Source: JBKDZR01 sp047971485
GTDB lineage: Bacteria > Pseudomonadota > Alphaproteobacteria > Rhodobacterales > Rhodobacteraceae
Length of the DNA: 64,000 nucleotides
NCBI GenBank assembly: GCA_047971485.1
Contig: JBKDZR010000010.1
Coordinates: 1-64,000, forward strand
Reading direction: 5' to 3'
The notes below the pieces were generated by a model that saw only the letters and a list, made by a program, of their open reading frames with translations, had not been told where the DNA came from and did not search any database. A program made the translations under genes and the position numbers. This document shows positions 16,558 through 26,387 of this stretch, piece by piece (the stretch's first letter is position 1; each line of letters begins with the position of its first letter).

Positions 16558-16602
16558 TCTGTAAAAAGACCCTTTACAGAATAATCATTGGCATACTAAC
16601 AA
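16558..16602. promoter_or_regulatory. nicC promoter operators
   Basis: Two elements lie in the 375-bp divergent tetR/nicC region, close to nicC. TCTGTAAA (16558-16565) and TTTACAGA (16573-16580) form a perfect 8-7-8 inverted repeat. TCATTGGCATACTAACAA (16585-16602) is the partner of the motif ahead of nicE. The rest of the gap (16267-16557) holds no gene I can see. Confidence 0.6.
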
Positions 16603-16605
16603 TAA

Positions 16606-17784
<1,179 letters not shown>

Positions 17785-17807
17785 TCGGAGAAACAGGATG
17801 ACAGGAT

Positions 17808-17834
17808 GGCCGCTCCTTCGGGGGCGGCCGTTTT
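17808..17834 (+). terminator. Rho-independent terminator after nicC
   Basis: GGCCGCTCC (17808-17816) pairs with GGGGCGGCC (17821-17829) across a TTCG tetraloop, one G-T wobble included, followed by GTTTT. This is a textbook intrinsic terminator for nicC. The following bases to 18011 hold no gene. Confidence 0.85.
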
Positions 17835-18011
17835 ATTTGGGATGGTGCCGCTCGCAGACGAGTTGGCTGTTTTGTGGCCTTGCTGTCCGCCGCTTCCACT
17901 TTGACGGGGGACAAGCCGAGAGCGGCGGTTTTGCGACGGGCTGCCCCCGCTCCGGTGCTTGCGGGGCGGGGGGCATGGTGGCCTTGTTCTCGCAGCCGGT
18001 TTTGCGACCGG

Positions 18012-19541
18012 TCAGTTCGTGTGGCCTTCGCTGTCCGCCGCCCGTCCTGTGCCGGTGGCGGCCCGGTGGCGGACGCGGGCAATCAGGGCGGGCAGGATCA
18101 GCACGGCCAGCGAAAACAGGATGAAGGCCAGCGATACGGGGCGTTCGAGAAACACCAGCCAATCGCCCCGGCTGATCATCAGGCTGCGGCGGACGTTTTC
18201 TTCCAGGATCGGGCCGAGGATCAGGCCAAAGGCCAGAGGGGTCGGTGGCAGGTTGAGGATGTGAAACACCCAGCCCACCAGCCCGAAAGCGGCCATGATG
18301 TAGACATCGTTCATGTCGTTGCGGATGGCGAAGGCCCCAACCACGCAGAAGACCGACACGAAGACCAGCATCAACCGCGGCGGCACCCGGGTGACCAGCA
18401 CCGCAAAGCGGAGCGCGACAATCCCGAACAGCAGTGTCCCGATCAGCGCCAGCAGAACGGCGGCGTAGATCCAGGACACAAAGGTCGGATCGCTGGCGAA
18501 CAGCGTCGGGCCAGGTTGCAGCCCATGGATCATCAGCGCCCCCATCAGCACCGCAGTGATCGTGTCGCCGGGCACCCCGAGGGCGATCAGCGGGATCAGC
18601 GATCCGCCGACACCGGCGCTGTTGGCCGCCTCGGGGGCAACCAGCCCGTCGGGATCGCCGCTGCCGAAGCGCTCGGGCGTTTTGGACAGGCGCTTTTCCA
18701 CGGCATAGGCGATAGAGACGGCCACGGCCGATCCCGCTGCCGGAATGGCGCCGACGAAGGTGCCGATCAGCGATCCGCGCAGCATGATCGTCCAGCGTGA
18801 GATCAAGTCACGTACGGGTACGAAGACCTTGCCGATCACCGGTTTGATGGCGGTGGTCTCCGGTGTCTCGGACAGGGCGCGAAGAATCTCGCCAAGGCCG
18901 AACAGGCCGATGATCACCGGCACCAGCGCGATGCCCGATTGCAGGATCGGCTGATTCAGGGTGAAGCGCTGCGCATCGGTCAGCGGGTCGAAGCCGACCA
19001 TGCCGATCAGCACGCCGAGAAACCCGACGATGGTGGCGACAAAGGTCGATCCGTTGGAGGAAAAAGACAACATCACCAACCCGAACAGGGCCACGGCGGC
19101 GAATTCCGGGGACCGGAAGTTGGTGGCGAACCCGGCCAGGGCCGGCGCCAGGACCACCAGCAGGGCCAACCCGATCAGCCCGCCGATGGACGAGGCGACC
19201 AGCGAAAAGTTCAGTGCCTGGCCGGCGCGTCCGTCCCGGGCCATGGGATAGCCCTCGATCTGGGTAAAGATCGACGCGGGTGTGCCCGGGATCTTCATCA
19301 GGATGGCGGAAACCGATCCACCATAGATGCTGGAGACGAAGACCGAGATCAGGAACAGGATCGCCGGGCCCGTCTCCATGGAAAAGGTGACGGGCATCAG
19401 GATGGCCAGCGCCATGGTCGAGCTGATCCCCGGAATGGCCCCCAGGATCAGCCCCAGCACCACCCCAATCCCGGTCAGGACAAGGCTCATGGGGTCGGTG
19501 GCGAAACCGGCGAGAACCGAAAGGAACGTGTCAATCAGCAT
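18012..19541 (-). CDS. tctA: Tripartite tricarboxylate transporter, large subunit
   Basis: A 509-residue TctA-family membrane protein with about 12 helices and the GAIPGISSTMA motif near residue 35. It forms the channel of a TctABC secondary importer with the small subunit and binding protein just upstream. Order on the minus strand is tctC-tctB-tctA. Family members import citrate, tricarballylate, terephthalate and other carboxylates. Next to nicC, an aromatic or pyridine carboxylate is plausible but unproven. Confidence 0.92.
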   Translation of the reverse strand: MLIDTFLSVLAGFATDPMSLVLTGIGVVLGLILGAIPGISSTMALAILMPVTFSMETGPAILFLISVFVSSIYGGSVSAILMKIPGTPASIFTQIEGYPMARDGRAGQALNFSLVASSIGGLIGLALLVVLAPALAGFATNFRSPEFAAVALFGLVMLSFSSNGSTFVATIVGFLGVLIGMVGFDPLTDAQRFTLNQPILQSGIALVPVIIGLFGLGEILRALSETPETTAIKPVIGKVFVPVRDLISRWTIMLRGSLIGTFVGAIPAAGSAVAVSIAYAVEKRLSKTPERFGSGDPDGLVAPEAANSAGVGGSLIPLIALGVPGDTITAVLMGALMIHGLQPGPTLFASDPTFVSWIYAAVLLALIGTLLFGIVALRFAVLVTRVPPRLMLVFVSVFCVVGAFAIRNDMNDVYIMAAFGLVGWVFHILNLPPTPLAFGLILGPILEENVRRSLMISRGDWLVFLERPVSLAFILFSLAVLILPALIARVRHRAATGTGRAADSEGHTN

Positions 19542-19550
19542 GGGCCATCC

Positions 19551-20042
19551 TCAGGGCAGGGGCAGGGTAAGCAGCCGGACGAACAGGCCGTGGATCACCA
19601 GCCCGGTCCCGGCGCCGAAGATCAGCGCCTTGATCACGGTGCGCGGGTAAAGGCCGTTCAGGTCGGCGTCGAGCAGCAGGATCCAGAGCGTGCTGAACAG
19701 GCCCACCGCCAGCGCGGTTCCCAGAAGGGGCATGATCAGGGGCAAGGCCATCAGGCTGACCAGAAACAGCGCCGGCAGGACAAAACGGGCCTCGCCGGCA
19801 TGCTGACGGGTGCTGTCCCGTGTGGTCAGCCCCAGCCCCAGCAGCCCCAGGCCGGTCAGCCCGATCAGGGACAGGCAGATGGCGGGCAGGGAAAACGGCC
19901 CGGGATCGGCGGGCATGATCATGTTGGTGAAATTGGCGCGGCTTTCCTGGAGCATCCAGAAACCGATAACGGCGATCGCCAGGAACAGTGTTCCGCTGGC
20001 GATGCGCCGCACCCGTGCCGACAGAAAATCGGAATCGGTCAT
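19551..20042 (-). CDS. tctB: Tripartite tricarboxylate transporter, small subunit
   Basis: A 163-residue protein with four hydrophobic helices, typical of TctB. The frame is open to 20087, but the ATG at 20042 follows a good ribosome site (GGGAGGGCAGG). It lies 9 bp before tctA and pairs with it in the membrane. Confidence 0.85.
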   Translation of the reverse strand: MTDSDFLSARVRRIASGTLFLAIAVIGFWMLQESRANFTNMIMPADPGPFSLPAICLSLIGLTGLGLLGLGLTTRDSTRQHAGEARFVLPALFLVSLMALPLIMPLLGTALAVGLFSTLWILLLDADLNGLYPRTVIKALIFGAGTGLVIHGLFVRLLTLPLP

Positions 20043-20109
20043 CCTGCCCTCCCGTGGCTGTGGGACGTGGTGTCCGGCCGTAGGCACGTTCGCCCCCGGC
20101 CGGCGGGGG

Positions 20110-21093
20110 TCACTTGCGGGTCAGTTCCGGTTTCACCAGCCCGGCCGCGTTGAGCAGCGGATAGATCGTGTCGACCTGACGGGCCAGTTCCTCGGCAGCC
20201 ATGGCCGCATTGCCGGGCCGCAGGACCATGCCGTTGGCGCTGGCTTTCTCGCGGAAGCCGTCGCTGTTGACTGCTTCCAGCAGGCCGGCCCCCAGCGTTG
20301 CCTTCACGTCCTCGGGGATCCCAACCGGCCCGACGACCATAAGAAAGTCGTTGGCGACCACATCATAGCCCTGTTCCTTGAAGGTCGGCACATCCGGCAG
20401 CAGATGGTGGCGTTCGTTCGACATCACGCCGAGGATCTTCACCGTGCCATTGCGGTGGTGTTCCAGAACCGGTGGCACCGGCAGCGTGGCTGAGCCGACC
20501 TCATCCGTGATCAGCGCGGTGACATTGGGGGCATGACCGGCATAGGGGATCTGGATCACTTCGATATCCAGGGCGTCTTCCATGACATTGGCGAAGACGA
20601 AACTGTTGCCGCCCTGGGGGTCGTTGCCGTTGATGATCGCCGACGGATCGGCCTTCATCGCGGCGACATAGTCGTCCAGGGTTTCGATCCCGGTGCTGGC
20701 CGTGACCTGCAGCGCCCCGGGTTCATCGCTGACATAGGCCAGCGGTTCGATATTCGCCAGGGGTGTGGCGTTGGTGTTCATGAATGATTGGGACACGGCA
20801 TGCATGCCCATGACCCCGATCGTGTACCCGTCGGGCTTGGCGTTCTCCAGGTGGCGCATACCGGTTGCCCCGCCGGCGCCGGTGATGTTGTCGATGACCA
20901 CGGGGGTGTCGAGTATGGTGGACAATCCCTCGCCCAGCAGCCGGGCCGCGATGTCATGCCCCCCGCCGGCCGGCCAGACGACGACGATATGGATGGGTTC
21001 GGACGGATAGTCCTGGGCCAGGGCGGGCAGGGCGCCAAAGGCCAGCGTGGTGGCGGTGGCGCCGCCAAGCAAGAGGGATTTGAACGTGTTCAT
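20110..21093 (-). CDS. tctC: Tripartite tricarboxylate transporter binding protein
   Basis: A 327-residue Bug-family periplasmic solute receptor. A signal peptide ends near residue 27 (ALPALAQ). The mature start YPSEPIHIVV and the segment PAGGGHDIAARLL are typical of the family. It is the first gene of tctCBA and sets substrate choice. Bug receptors usually bind small carboxylates through main-chain and water contacts, so the ligand cannot be predicted here. Confidence 0.9.
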   Translation of the reverse strand: MNTFKSLLLGGATATTLAFGALPALAQDYPSEPIHIVVVWPAGGGHDIAARLLGEGLSTILDTPVVIDNITGAGGATGMRHLENAKPDGYTIGVMGMHAVSQSFMNTNATPLANIEPLAYVSDEPGALQVTASTGIETLDDYVAAMKADPSAIINGNDPQGGNSFVFANVMEDALDIEVIQIPYAGHAPNVTALITDEVGSATLPVPPVLEHHRNGTVKILGVMSNERHHLLPDVPTFKEQGYDVVANDFLMVVGPVGIPEDVKATLGAGLLEAVNSDGFREKASANGMVLRPGNAAMAAEELARQVDTIYPLLNAAGLVKPELTRK

Positions 21094-21159
21094 GGTGATC
21101 TCCCGGTTGGTGTCGGTTTCTTGTGTTTGTAACGCCTTGATCCGGCGCGTTGTCTTGGG

Positions 21160-21188
21160 GCGGGCCTGGTGATGCCCGGCCCGCTTTT
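21160..21188 (+). terminator. Hairpin upstream of tctC
   Basis: GCGGGCC (21160-21166) and GGCCCGC (21178-21184) form a 7-bp stem followed by TTTT on the plus strand. It lies between tctC and the Rieske oxygenase gene, both on the minus strand. On the minus strand it lacks a T run, so it may only mark the operon boundary. Confidence 0.4.
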
Positions 21189-21204
21189 GGGGCCGGGGCC
21201 GTAC

Positions 21205-22275
21205 TCAGTCGTGATATACATAAGTAGGGTTGGGATCGCCCGAGATGTCCTCGGTCCGCTCGCGCTCGATCATCTCGCTGATCCGCTTGCGATAGACCAT
21301 GGGGCCACGGTCGATGGCGATGCGGATCGGGCGGCGGGTGCGGGGGCGCTGTTCCTCGGCGTGGATTGCTTCGAGGATCTCCAGATCTTCGTCAAAGGCC
21401 GTTTGCAGCATCGCGTCGATCTTGGCCGAGGCCTCGGGGCTTTCGACGGCAGTGTTGCGCAGGTGCATCCAGCGGTCGATGGTGGTGTTCTCATCCACCG
21501 GGGTCATCAGATGCAGGGCGAAGACGCGGGTGCCGGCATCGCGGTCATCCTCGGCGATCTGCATCTCGGTGGGGGCCGAGCCGAAATCGATCACGGCGAT
21601 CGAGGGCAGTTGCAGGTGGTAATAGTGCCAGCGGTCGACATTGCCCTCGAACCCGCCGAACGCTTTGAAAAAGCCGATCGGTTCAGCATCGCGGATCCAG
21701 CGCCAGGCGACGATGGTTTCGCCCTCGGTCGAGACGTGAACCGGCACGTTTTCCGAGGCGGCATTGCCCAGGGTCGTGGGGTGCACGAAACTGACATGGG
21801 CCGGATCCACAAGGTTTTCAGCCACGTTCAGGTAGTTCGAGTTGAAATGCAGCGCGCCGCCCTGATGTGCGTGCCAGTTCGGATCGGACAGTTGCGGCAG
21901 ATCGAAGATCTTGGCCGGGTCGGCACGGTCCTTGTCGCCCATCCAGATCCAGACGATGTCATGGCGTTCGACAATGGGATAGGTATCGACATAGGCCGAG
22001 CGCGGGATCATGTCCTGGCCGGGGACGCGGGTGCAGGCGCCATGGCTGTCAAAGGTCATCCCGTGATAGCCACATTGAACCCGGTCGCCGATGCGCTTGC
22101 CCTTGGACAGGGGCAGCAGACGGTGGGGGCAGCGATCCTGCAGCGCGGCAACGGTGCCGTCCTCTCGGCGGAACAGCAGAACGGCCTCTCCCAGGATTTC
22201 GAAGCGGCGTAACTGATCGTCGATTTCCGAAGACCAGCCGGCCACGTACCAAGCGTTCTTGATCAGGGTTGTCAT
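21205..22275 (-). CDS. Rieske non-heme iron oxygenase, VanA-like
   Basis: A 356-residue oxygenase component. The Rieske cluster site is CPHRLLPLS ... CGYHGM (about 48-70). The mononuclear iron site is DPAHVSFVH (about 158-166), and a catalytic domain fills the rest. Size and pattern fit vanillate O-demethylase and related O- or N-demethylating oxygenases. There is no VanB-type reductase next to it. The divergent operon encodes a [2Fe-2S] ferredoxin and an FAD reductase that could supply electrons. Likely substrates are methoxybenzoates or N-methylated compounds. Confidence 0.85.
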   Translation of the reverse strand: MTTLIKNAWYVAGWSSEIDDQLRRFEILGEAVLLFRREDGTVAALQDRCPHRLLPLSKGKRIGDRVQCGYHGMTFDSHGACTRVPGQDMIPRSAYVDTYPIVERHDIVWIWMGDKDRADPAKIFDLPQLSDPNWHAHQGGALHFNSNYLNVAENLVDPAHVSFVHPTTLGNAASENVPVHVSTEGETIVAWRWIRDAEPIGFFKAFGGFEGNVDRWHYYHLQLPSIAVIDFGSAPTEMQIAEDDRDAGTRVFALHLMTPVDENTTIDRWMHLRNTAVESPEASAKIDAMLQTAFDEDLEILEAIHAEEQRPRTRRPIRIAIDRGPMVYRKRISEMIERERTEDISGDPNPTYVYHD

Positions 22276-22804
22276 CGTCTTCTCCCTATTTGGGGCTGCC
22301 GTTTTTGCTTGTTCTTATGTGTAACAATAATATGCATACAAACATTCTGGAAAGCTGTTTTCCATTTCCTCCTCAAGTGCCTGTAAAAATGGCACTTGCG
22401 GGGGCGGTATCCTAAAATTCCGTCAGTGGATCATTCGCGCGGTCTGCGATGATGTCCGTGCCCGCAGGGCCAGACGATTCGGATCCGGTCGGGGGATGCC
22501 GGCAGGTTGACAGATCAAGTCCTGTCGGCCAAAACGTATTGAGTTGAGCAATCAACCGAGGCCCTCATGTGGGCCCGTGACAGACAAAGGGAGGGATCGT
22601 CCCCTTTGCCATGCCATGAGGACCGCAATGGATGCGGGGCGTGCCCGGGGACGGTTGGACGGGGATTGGGGAGGCGGATCGACAGATCCCGCCCTGTGGG
22701 GAGGACAGCATAAAACAGCCGTAATGCGCCCTGGTGGCGCGGGTTTCGTGCCCCGTGCGGCTTCCCACCCGTCAGTGTCAGCGACATCATCAGAGGAGGA
22801 CCCC
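22276..22804. promoter_or_regulatory. Divergent Rieske/P450 promoter region with repeats
   Basis: This 529-bp region holds no convincing gene. Near the Rieske gene it carries GCATACAAACA (22334-22344), like the core of the nicC operator (GCATACTAACA), in an A+T-rich context. Further on CAAGTGCC (22374-22381) and GGCACTTG (22391-22398) form a perfect 8-9-8 inverted repeat. The remainder, 22400-22790, is a long G+C-rich leader. A GAGGAGGA ribosome site ends it just before the P450 start. Confidence 0.5.
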
Positions 22805-24028
22805 ATGGAACTTATCGAAGGCCATCGGCCGATCACCCCGCCTGCGGACATGCCTGTCTGGGATATAGATCCCTATGACGAGGCGATCCTCAGCGATCCG
22901 ACCCCCTATTATGCCGGTCTGATCGCCCGGGGGCCGGCCGTCTACATCCCACGCTTCTCGGTGTTGGCGTTGGGGCAATATGCCACCACGCACAAGGTGT
23001 TCAGCGATCACGAAAATTTCGTCTCGTCGCGGGGGGTCGGGTTGAACGACTTCAAGCTGGGCACGCCCTGGCGTCCGCCCTCGATCATCCTCGAGGTCGA
23101 CCCCCCCGCCCATACCCGGACCCGCAAGGTCATGGCCAGGGCCCTGTCGCCCAAGGTGGTCAAGGCGCTGTCGGCGATGTTCCGTGAGGTGGCTGCAACG
23201 CTGGTCGACGAAATGCTGGAGAAAGGCACCATCCGCGGCGTGATCGATCTGGCCGAGGCCTTCCCCGTCGCCGTCTTTCCGCGCGCTCTGGGAATGACCG
23301 ATGTCGATCAGCGCAATCTGGTGGATTACGGTGCCTGTGTCTTCAATGCCATGGGGCCGGATAACCGGCTACGCCGCTGGGCGCTGGCCCGCAACGCCGA
23401 GATTGCCCCCTGGATCATGGCCGCCTGCGCCCGTGACCGGCTGCGCCCGGGGGGACTGGGGGCAATGGTCTATGAGGCCGCCGATACCGGCGAGATCACC
23501 CAGGACGAGGGCGCCATGCTGGTGCGCTCCTTCCTGTCGGCCGGGGTTGATACCACCGTGACGGGGATCGGCAACATGCTGTGGTGCTTTGCGCAAAACC
23601 CCGGCGAATGGGACAAGCTGCGCGCCGACCCCCGGTTGATCCGGCCCGCGATAGAAGAGGTGTTGCGGTTCACCTCGCCGGTGCATACGTTCGGGCGCAC
23701 AGCGGGGCGCGATACGGATATCGCCGGTTTCCCGGTCGAGGAGGGCACCAAGATCATCTGTGTGCTTGGGGCGGCCAATATGGATCCGGCGAAATGGGGC
23801 GATCCCGAAAATTTTCGCGTTGATCGCCGGCCGGTTGGGCATATGGCGTTCGGTGCCGGAATTCATGGTTGTGTTGGACAGAATATTGCGCGGGGCGAGA
23901 TGGAAGCGCTGTTGACGGTTATGGCTGAAAAGGTCGCGCGGATCGAACCGGCGGGTGCGGCCGTCTGGCGACCGAACAACGCGATCCATGCGCTCGACAA
24001 GCTACCGCTCAGATTCATTGCGAACTAA
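22805..24028 (+). CDS. Cytochrome P450, CYP199-like
   Basis: A 407-residue bacterial class I P450. The I-helix has AGVDTT, the K-helix EEVLR gives the ExxR motif, and the heme loop FGAGIHGCVGQNIARGE holds the Cys thiolate ligand. Overall it recalls the CYP199A group, which demethylates or hydroxylates para-substituted benzoates. Its own ferredoxin and reductase genes follow directly, giving a complete three-component system. The frame is open upstream, but the ATG at 22805 follows GAGGAGGA. Substrate is inferred from family resemblance only. Confidence 0.88.
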   Translation: MELIEGHRPITPPADMPVWDIDPYDEAILSDPTPYYAGLIARGPAVYIPRFSVLALGQYATTHKVFSDHENFVSSRGVGLNDFKLGTPWRPPSIILEVDPPAHTRTRKVMARALSPKVVKALSAMFREVAATLVDEMLEKGTIRGVIDLAEAFPVAVFPRALGMTDVDQRNLVDYGACVFNAMGPDNRLRRWALARNAEIAPWIMAACARDRLRPGGLGAMVYEAADTGEITQDEGAMLVRSFLSAGVDTTVTGIGNMLWCFAQNPGEWDKLRADPRLIRPAIEEVLRFTSPVHTFGRTAGRDTDIAGFPVEEGTKIICVLGAANMDPAKWGDPENFRVDRRPVGHMAFGAGIHGCVGQNIARGEMEALLTVMAEKVARIEPAGAAVWRPNNAIHALDKLPLRFIAN

Positions 24029-24038
24029 GGAGAACCTG

Positions 24039-24362
24039 ATGGTCAAGGTAACCTATGTCAGTGCGGATGGTGCACGGACAACGGTCGAAGGTGAGGAAGG
24101 CGACAGCGTCATGGCAACCGCGATCGCCAACGGGATAGACGGGATCGTCGCGGAATGCGGGGGCTCGATGATGTGTGCCACCTGCCATTGCTATGTCGAT
24201 GAGGCCTGGGCCGACAAGACCGGGGCGCGCCGCGATGGCGAGGACGACATGCTGGATTGCGCGGCCTCCGAGGTCAAAGCCACCAGCCGCCTGTCCTGCC
24301 AGATCAGCCTGACCCCGGACCTGGAGGGGCTGGTTGTGCATCTGCCGGAGGAGCAGATCTGA
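24039..24362 (+). CDS. [2Fe-2S] ferredoxin, putidaredoxin type
   Basis: A 107-residue ferredoxin. The cluster ligands follow the Cys-x5-Cys-x2-Cys pattern in ECGGSMMCATC, with a fourth Cys in RLSCQIS. It starts 10 bp after the P450 stop and its stop overlaps the reductase start. It should carry electrons from the reductase to the P450, and possibly to the divergent Rieske oxygenase. Confidence 0.92.
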   Translation: MVKVTYVSADGARTTVEGEEGDSVMATAIANGIDGIVAECGGSMMCATCHCYVDEAWADKTGARRDGEDDMLDCAASEVKATSRLSCQISLTPDLEGLVVHLPEEQI

Positions 24363-25519
24363 TGCGGGTTGTCATCATCGGCGCTGGGCAGGGTGGGCTG
24401 CAGGCGGCGATGAGCCTGCGGCAGGAAGGCCATGACGGCCCGATCACCCTGATCGGCGCCGAACCCGGCCTGCCCTATCAGCGCCCGCCCCTGTCCAAGG
24501 CCTATCTGAAAGAGGGCGATGCCGATAAGCTGACGCTGCGCCCGGCGGCCTTCTTCGATAAGAATAACATTGATCTGGTCCAATCCACCCATGTCGACGG
24601 TATCGACCGCGCCGCGCGGCAGGTGCGCGCCGGCAGCCAGGTTTGGTCCTATGACCATCTGATCCTGGCCACCGGGACGCGCAACCTGCATCCCCCGATT
24701 GAAGGGATCGGCCGGGCGCTGGACTTGCGCACGTTGGAAGATGCGCGGTTGTTGCGGGATGCGCTGCGGCTGCGGCGGCGTGTGGCGGTTATCGGCGGCG
24801 GCTTTATCGGGCTGGAATTCGCGGCTGTCGCCCGGTCGCGGGGCCATGACGTGACTGTGGCCGAGGCTGCGCCGCGTTTGATGTCGCGGGTCCTGTCCCC
24901 GGAGATGTCCGACCGGTTTCTGACCATGCATCGCGACATGGGCACCGAGATCCATCTGGGTCAGCCGGTGGTTGAGGTCGGCGAGACCGGCGTTCACCTG
25001 GCCGGGGGCGACCGGGTCGCTGCCGATCTGGTCCTGGTGGCGGCCGGCGTGGTGCCGAATACCGATCTGGCGGCTTCGGCCGGGTTGGAGGTGGCGAATG
25101 GCGTGGTTGTGGACGCACAGTTGCGCACCGCTGATCCGGCGATCTCGGCGCTTGGTGATTGCGCGGTCTTTCCCGATCCTCACACCCATCGGCCGGTGCG
25201 GCTGGAAAGTGTCCAAGCGGCGACCGATCATGCCCGCGCCATTGCCAAGCGGTTGATCAAGGGGGTTGATGCGCCCTATGGCGCCGTTCCTTGGTTCTGG
25301 TCCGATCAGGCCGACTGGAAGTTGCAGATCGCCGGACTGGCCGCACCGGGCAATGACAGTGTGCTGGCCGAAAACGGCGCGGTCTATCGGTTCGACAAGG
25401 ATCGTCTGACGGCGGTGGAAACGATCAACGATGCCCGGACCCATATGAAAGCCCGCAAGCTGCTGGCCTCGGGGGAACCGGTGTCGCGGGCGGCCCTGGC
25501 TGTGGCTCTGGCGGGATAA
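24362..25519 (+). CDS. NADH-dependent ferredoxin reductase
   Basis: A 385-residue FAD protein of the putidaredoxin/palustrisredoxin reductase type. The FAD fold begins with VVIIGAGQGGLQAA, the NAD fold with VAVIGGGFIGLEFA (about 141-154), and ALGDCAVFPD (about 260) is the C-terminal FAD contact. The ATG overlaps the ferredoxin stop (ATGA), so translation is coupled. It reduces the adjacent ferredoxin. Confidence 0.92.
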   Translation: MRVVIIGAGQGGLQAAMSLRQEGHDGPITLIGAEPGLPYQRPPLSKAYLKEGDADKLTLRPAAFFDKNNIDLVQSTHVDGIDRAARQVRAGSQVWSYDHLILATGTRNLHPPIEGIGRALDLRTLEDARLLRDALRLRRRVAVIGGGFIGLEFAAVARSRGHDVTVAEAAPRLMSRVLSPEMSDRFLTMHRDMGTEIHLGQPVVEVGETGVHLAGGDRVAADLVLVAAGVVPNTDLAASAGLEVANGVVVDAQLRTADPAISALGDCAVFPDPHTHRPVRLESVQAATDHARAIAKRLIKGVDAPYGAVPWFWSDQADWKLQIAGLAAPGNDSVLAENGAVYRFDKDRLTAVETINDARTHMKARKLLASGEPVSRAALAVALAG

Positions 25520-25526
25520 CGCCGCT

Positions 25527-25546
25527 GGCCGGTCTGTGGTCCGGCC
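25527..25546. terminator. Hairpin between convergent genes
   Basis: GGCCGG (25527-25532) and CCGGCC (25541-25546) form a 6-bp stem in the 28-bp gap between the convergent ferredoxin reductase and marR genes. There is no T run; it may still end transcription on one or both strands. Confidence 0.35.
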
Positions 25547-25547
25547 C

Positions 25548-26054
25548 CTACGGTCCGGGCCTCATGCCAAGGTTTTCACGCATCCGGCGCAGCACCCGGA
25601 GGCAGACCTCCAGATCGCGGGGGGGGACATCGGCCAGCATCTCGGCTTCGCAGTTCAGGGCGATGGCGAGAATGTCGTCATGGATGCGCAACCCCTTGTC
25701 GGACAGCCACCACTGGCGTTTGCGGGGATCCGTAGGCGGGGCCCGATAGCGCAGGCAGCCGTGGGCATACAGGGTCTTCAGTGCCCGGCTGACGGCCGCC
25801 TTGTCCATCACCACCACCTCGCAGACGCGGTTGGCGGTAATGCCCGGTTCGATGTTCAGCATCGACATCACCCGCCAGTCCGAGATCCCCAGGCCATAGC
25901 GTTCACGATAGATGGCCGAGGTTTGGCGCTGCCAGGCATTGGACACGACGTTGATCAGGAACGGCGTATAGTTCCGGATGTCGACAACGGCGGTGCCATC
26001 GCGATCCGTGACTGGGGCTGACAGGCGTTCCGATCCCTCCCCATGGCAGTCCAT
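25548..26054 (-). CDS. MarR-family regulator
   Basis: A MarR protein of about 168 residues. The winged helix spans about 60-130 (MSMLNIEPGITANRVCEVVVMDKAAVSRALKTL then a wing with DPRKRQWWLSDKG). The frame is open to 26186; I chose the ATG at 26054, preceded by GGAGA. It is divergent from a TRAP transporter operon, its likely target, and convergent with the P450 operon. An inverted repeat sits between it and the TRAP genes. Confidence 0.85.
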   Translation of the reverse strand: MDCHGEGSERLSAPVTDRDGTAVVDIRNYTPFLINVVSNAWQRQTSAIYRERYGLGISDWRVMSMLNIEPGITANRVCEVVVMDKAAVSRALKTLYAHGCLRYRAPPTDPRKRQWWLSDKGLRIHDDILAIALNCEAEMLADVPPRDLEVCLRVLRRMRENLGMRPGP

Positions 26055-26177
26055 CGCAGTCGTCTCCGTTCTTCGGAATGTTGCTTTTCTCCGGTCATAT
26101 CCGCTGGGGCTGTCCGTGTCACGGGCAGGCGGGGCCGCCGCCATGCCCCTGTAGGCACCGATGACAATGATATAAGT

Positions 26178-26201
26178 AAACCGCAATTATATATTCGGTT
26201 T
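26178..26201. promoter_or_regulatory. Candidate MarR operator
   Basis: AAACCG (26178-26183) and CGGTTT (26196-26201) are inverted around a 12-bp A+T-rich centre in the divergent marR/TRAP promoter region. The half-site spacing suits a winged-helix dimer. The region 26202-26387 holds no other supported feature. Confidence 0.45.
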
Positions 26202-26387
26202 TAGCATATGTCAGCCTGGCCCGTCCCCCATATGGATCGTGAACCGGCAGATACGTGATGTGTGCCGGCTTTCCGGTGCCGCGCAAAGCATGGCCCGGAC
26301 CCTGAGGAGGAACGATCACGTCGTATGGCCAGAGCCTGCCTTCTGGCCGCGACCGGCCGGGAACCGGCCGAAATCTGGAGGATTGCG

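Noticed and set aside
21205..22275. Calling the Rieske gene vanA
   Set aside because: The family and length fit, but no vanB is adjacent and related Rieske oxygenases act on many methylated substrates; a specific symbol is not justified.
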